DNA of 64,000 nt. It comes from Bacteroidetes bacterium ADurb.Bin174 (GTDB taxonomy: Bacteria; Bacteroidota; Bacteroidia; Bacteroidales; Paludibacteraceae). Under the pieces are notes generated by a model. It saw only the letters and a list, made by a program, of their open reading frames with translations. It was not told where the DNA came from and did not search any database. The number at the start of each line of letters is the position of its first letter. Position 1 is the stretch's first letter. Below are positions 62,966-64,000 of this stretch, in pieces. Both the position numbers and the translations under genes were made by a program. The stretch spans positions 1 through 64,000 of the forward strand of contig MWCX01000023.1 in the NCBI GenBank assembly GCA_002070265.1, read 5' to 3'.

Positions 62966-64000
62966 ATGAAAACAAGAATTTTACTATTATTTACGGTACT
63001 TTTTACCGTTATGATGTCCTGGGCAACTACTCCCAAGGAAGTGGAGTGGTCTATTATTGAAAACCCACTGACAGAAGGAAACCTTCCGATGACAGCATCG
63101 GGACGATTAATTTGGGGCGACTATAACAACGACGGTCACCTTGATGCTTTTATAGTTGCGGGACAAAGTGCAGATGGACTTGTAGCTCAATTATTTAAAA
63201 ATAATGGCAACGGTACATTTACATTAATTGACACACCTGATATTTGGGGGTTTGCCTGGGGTTCCGCTACTTTTATTGATTACGACAATGATGGAGATTT
63301 AGATTTAATTGTATGCGGTTCTGCGGATGCAACAATTCCGGGAGCACTTACTCTCGTTTATAAAAACTCCGGTGCTCCTGACTATGTATTTACTGAAGAT
63401 GAAACATTTACCCTGGCAGGAGTTTCTCCTGAAGATCCCAACAATGGGAACCATATCCTGGAGGCTTTTGACTATAACAACGATGGCTGGATGGACTTAC
63501 TTGTAAACGGAAACGCAGGTGGCACCTGGGAAGTTGAAGCCGGTGGAAGCGGCTCCTCCCGTGTAGTTGCAATACTCAAAAACAATGAGGGTGTTTTAGA
63601 GCTACAAACTAATCCTGTTACGGAAATTGTGCATTTCCGTCCTGTTAACGGTGGTTCTATCCATACAGGAGATGTTAACAATGACGGATACGCAGATATC
63701 ATAGTGTCCGGATATCATGATGTTGATAAGACAGTAACAGATCTTTACATCAACAATAAAAACGGAACATTTACCCATTGGGCCAATTCAAAAAATGTAT
63801 TTACGGGACATATGCAAGGTGAAACCGTTTTTGTGGATACAAATGCAGACGGATGGTTGGATATAGTAGAGGTTGGTAGAAACTTACAAGGAGATCAGTG
63901 GATTAATATCGCTAATTTATTTGTTAATAATCAAGATAACACATTTACAAAAGTAGGAAGTGAAATAAGCAATCTTGTAGGCGGTGCTCCATCTGTGTCT
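62966..64000 (+). CDS. FG-GAP/VCBS repeat protein, 5' part (3' end outside window)
   Basis: 345 codons visible from the ATG at 62966, still open at the window end. Signal peptide ends near MMSWA. Regular calcium-binding FG-GAP/VCBS repeats of an integrin-alpha-like propeller: DYNNDGHLDAFIVAG, DYDNDGDLDLIVCG, DYNNDGWMDLLVNG, DVNNDGYADIIVSG and DTNADGWLDIVEVG. Such proteins follow susD in many PULs as surface glycan-binding or adhesin-like parts. Gap from susD is 124 bp with no gene in it. A T9SS tail may lie beyond the window. Confidence 0.85.
   Translation, partial: MKTRILLLFTVLFTVMMSWATTPKEVEWSIIENPLTEGNLPMTASGRLIWGDYNNDGHLDAFIVAGQSADGLVAQLFKNNGNGTFTLIDTPDIWGFAWGSATFIDYDNDGDLDLIVCGSADATIPGALTLVYKNSGAPDYVFTEDETFTLAGVSPEDPNNGNHILEAFDYNNDGWMDLLVNGNAGGTWEVEAGGSGSSRVVAILKNNEGVLELQTNPVTEIVHFRPVNGGSIHTGDVNNDGYADIIVSGYHDVDKTVTDLYINNKNGTFTHWANSKNVFTGHMQGETVFVDTNADGWLDIVEVGRNLQGDQWINIANLFVNNQDNTFTKVGSEISNLVGGAPSVS

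Overview
The window comes from a Bacteroidetes chromosome, most likely a Bacteroidales-type member with a type IX secretion system (T9SS). The evidence is a MurF-alanine racemase fusion, SusC/SusD pairs, several proteins with T9SS C-terminal sorting tails, TAnnTTTG (-7) promoters, genes without Shine-Dalgarno sites, a large IspG, and a BtuB/BtuG vitamin B12 locus. No species can be named from the sequence alone.

Layout: (1) 1-6.4 kb holds the 3' part of murF-alr, a universal stress protein, and a cobalamin riboswitch driving btuB and a BtuG-like surface B12-binding lipoprotein. (2) 6.4-8.9 kb is a small decayed island. It lies between a 22-bp direct repeat of the tmRNA 3' end and the intact ssrA (tmRNA) gene, and holds a truncated, frameshifted NYN-domain pseudogene and an AAA+/DUF4143 ATPase. 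(3) 9.1-30 kb is a polysaccharide utilisation locus (PUL 1). A ROK repressor is divergent from a seven-gene operon: MFS sugar transporter, AGE-type epimerase, TIG/F5-8C lipoprotein, helical lipoprotein, SusC, SusD and a GLUG-repeat T9SS protein. Beyond it lie three paralogous CBM9-like T9SS proteins and a DUF4434-like glycosidase. A decayed second copy of the ROK-MFS control region is embedded among these genes. (4) 30-48.8 kb is mainly housekeeping: a PEGA/SHOCT lipoprotein, rny, zapA, a ZapB-like protein, a SulP transporter, ispG, an outer-membrane-type protein, a large T9SS repeat protein, alaS, an M23 peptidase, a membrane protein, an M3 peptidase, ribF and a CAT-anticodon tRNA. (5) 48.9-64 kb is a second PUL (PUL 2), probably for alpha-galactosides: AraC regulator, MFS transporter, DUF5107-TPR protein, GH36 alpha-galactosidase, aldose 1-epimerase, SusC, SusD and an FG-GAP protein cut by the window end.

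Two families of dispersed non-coding DNA run through the window. One is a MITE-like element of about 160 bp (four full copies, two remnants). The other is a degenerate tripartite intergenic repeat: an AAGTTAGGG-type block, a GC-rich GGTTCCGGGGTCGCGAG-type block, and a CGTTCTTAGTTC-type block. In several places the last block ends just upstream of a TAnnTTTG promoter. The most noteworthy observations are these tripartite repeats, the decayed and invaded duplicate of the ROK-controlled promoter region, the tmRNA-targeted island, and the cassette-like mosaicism of the CBM9-like surface proteins.
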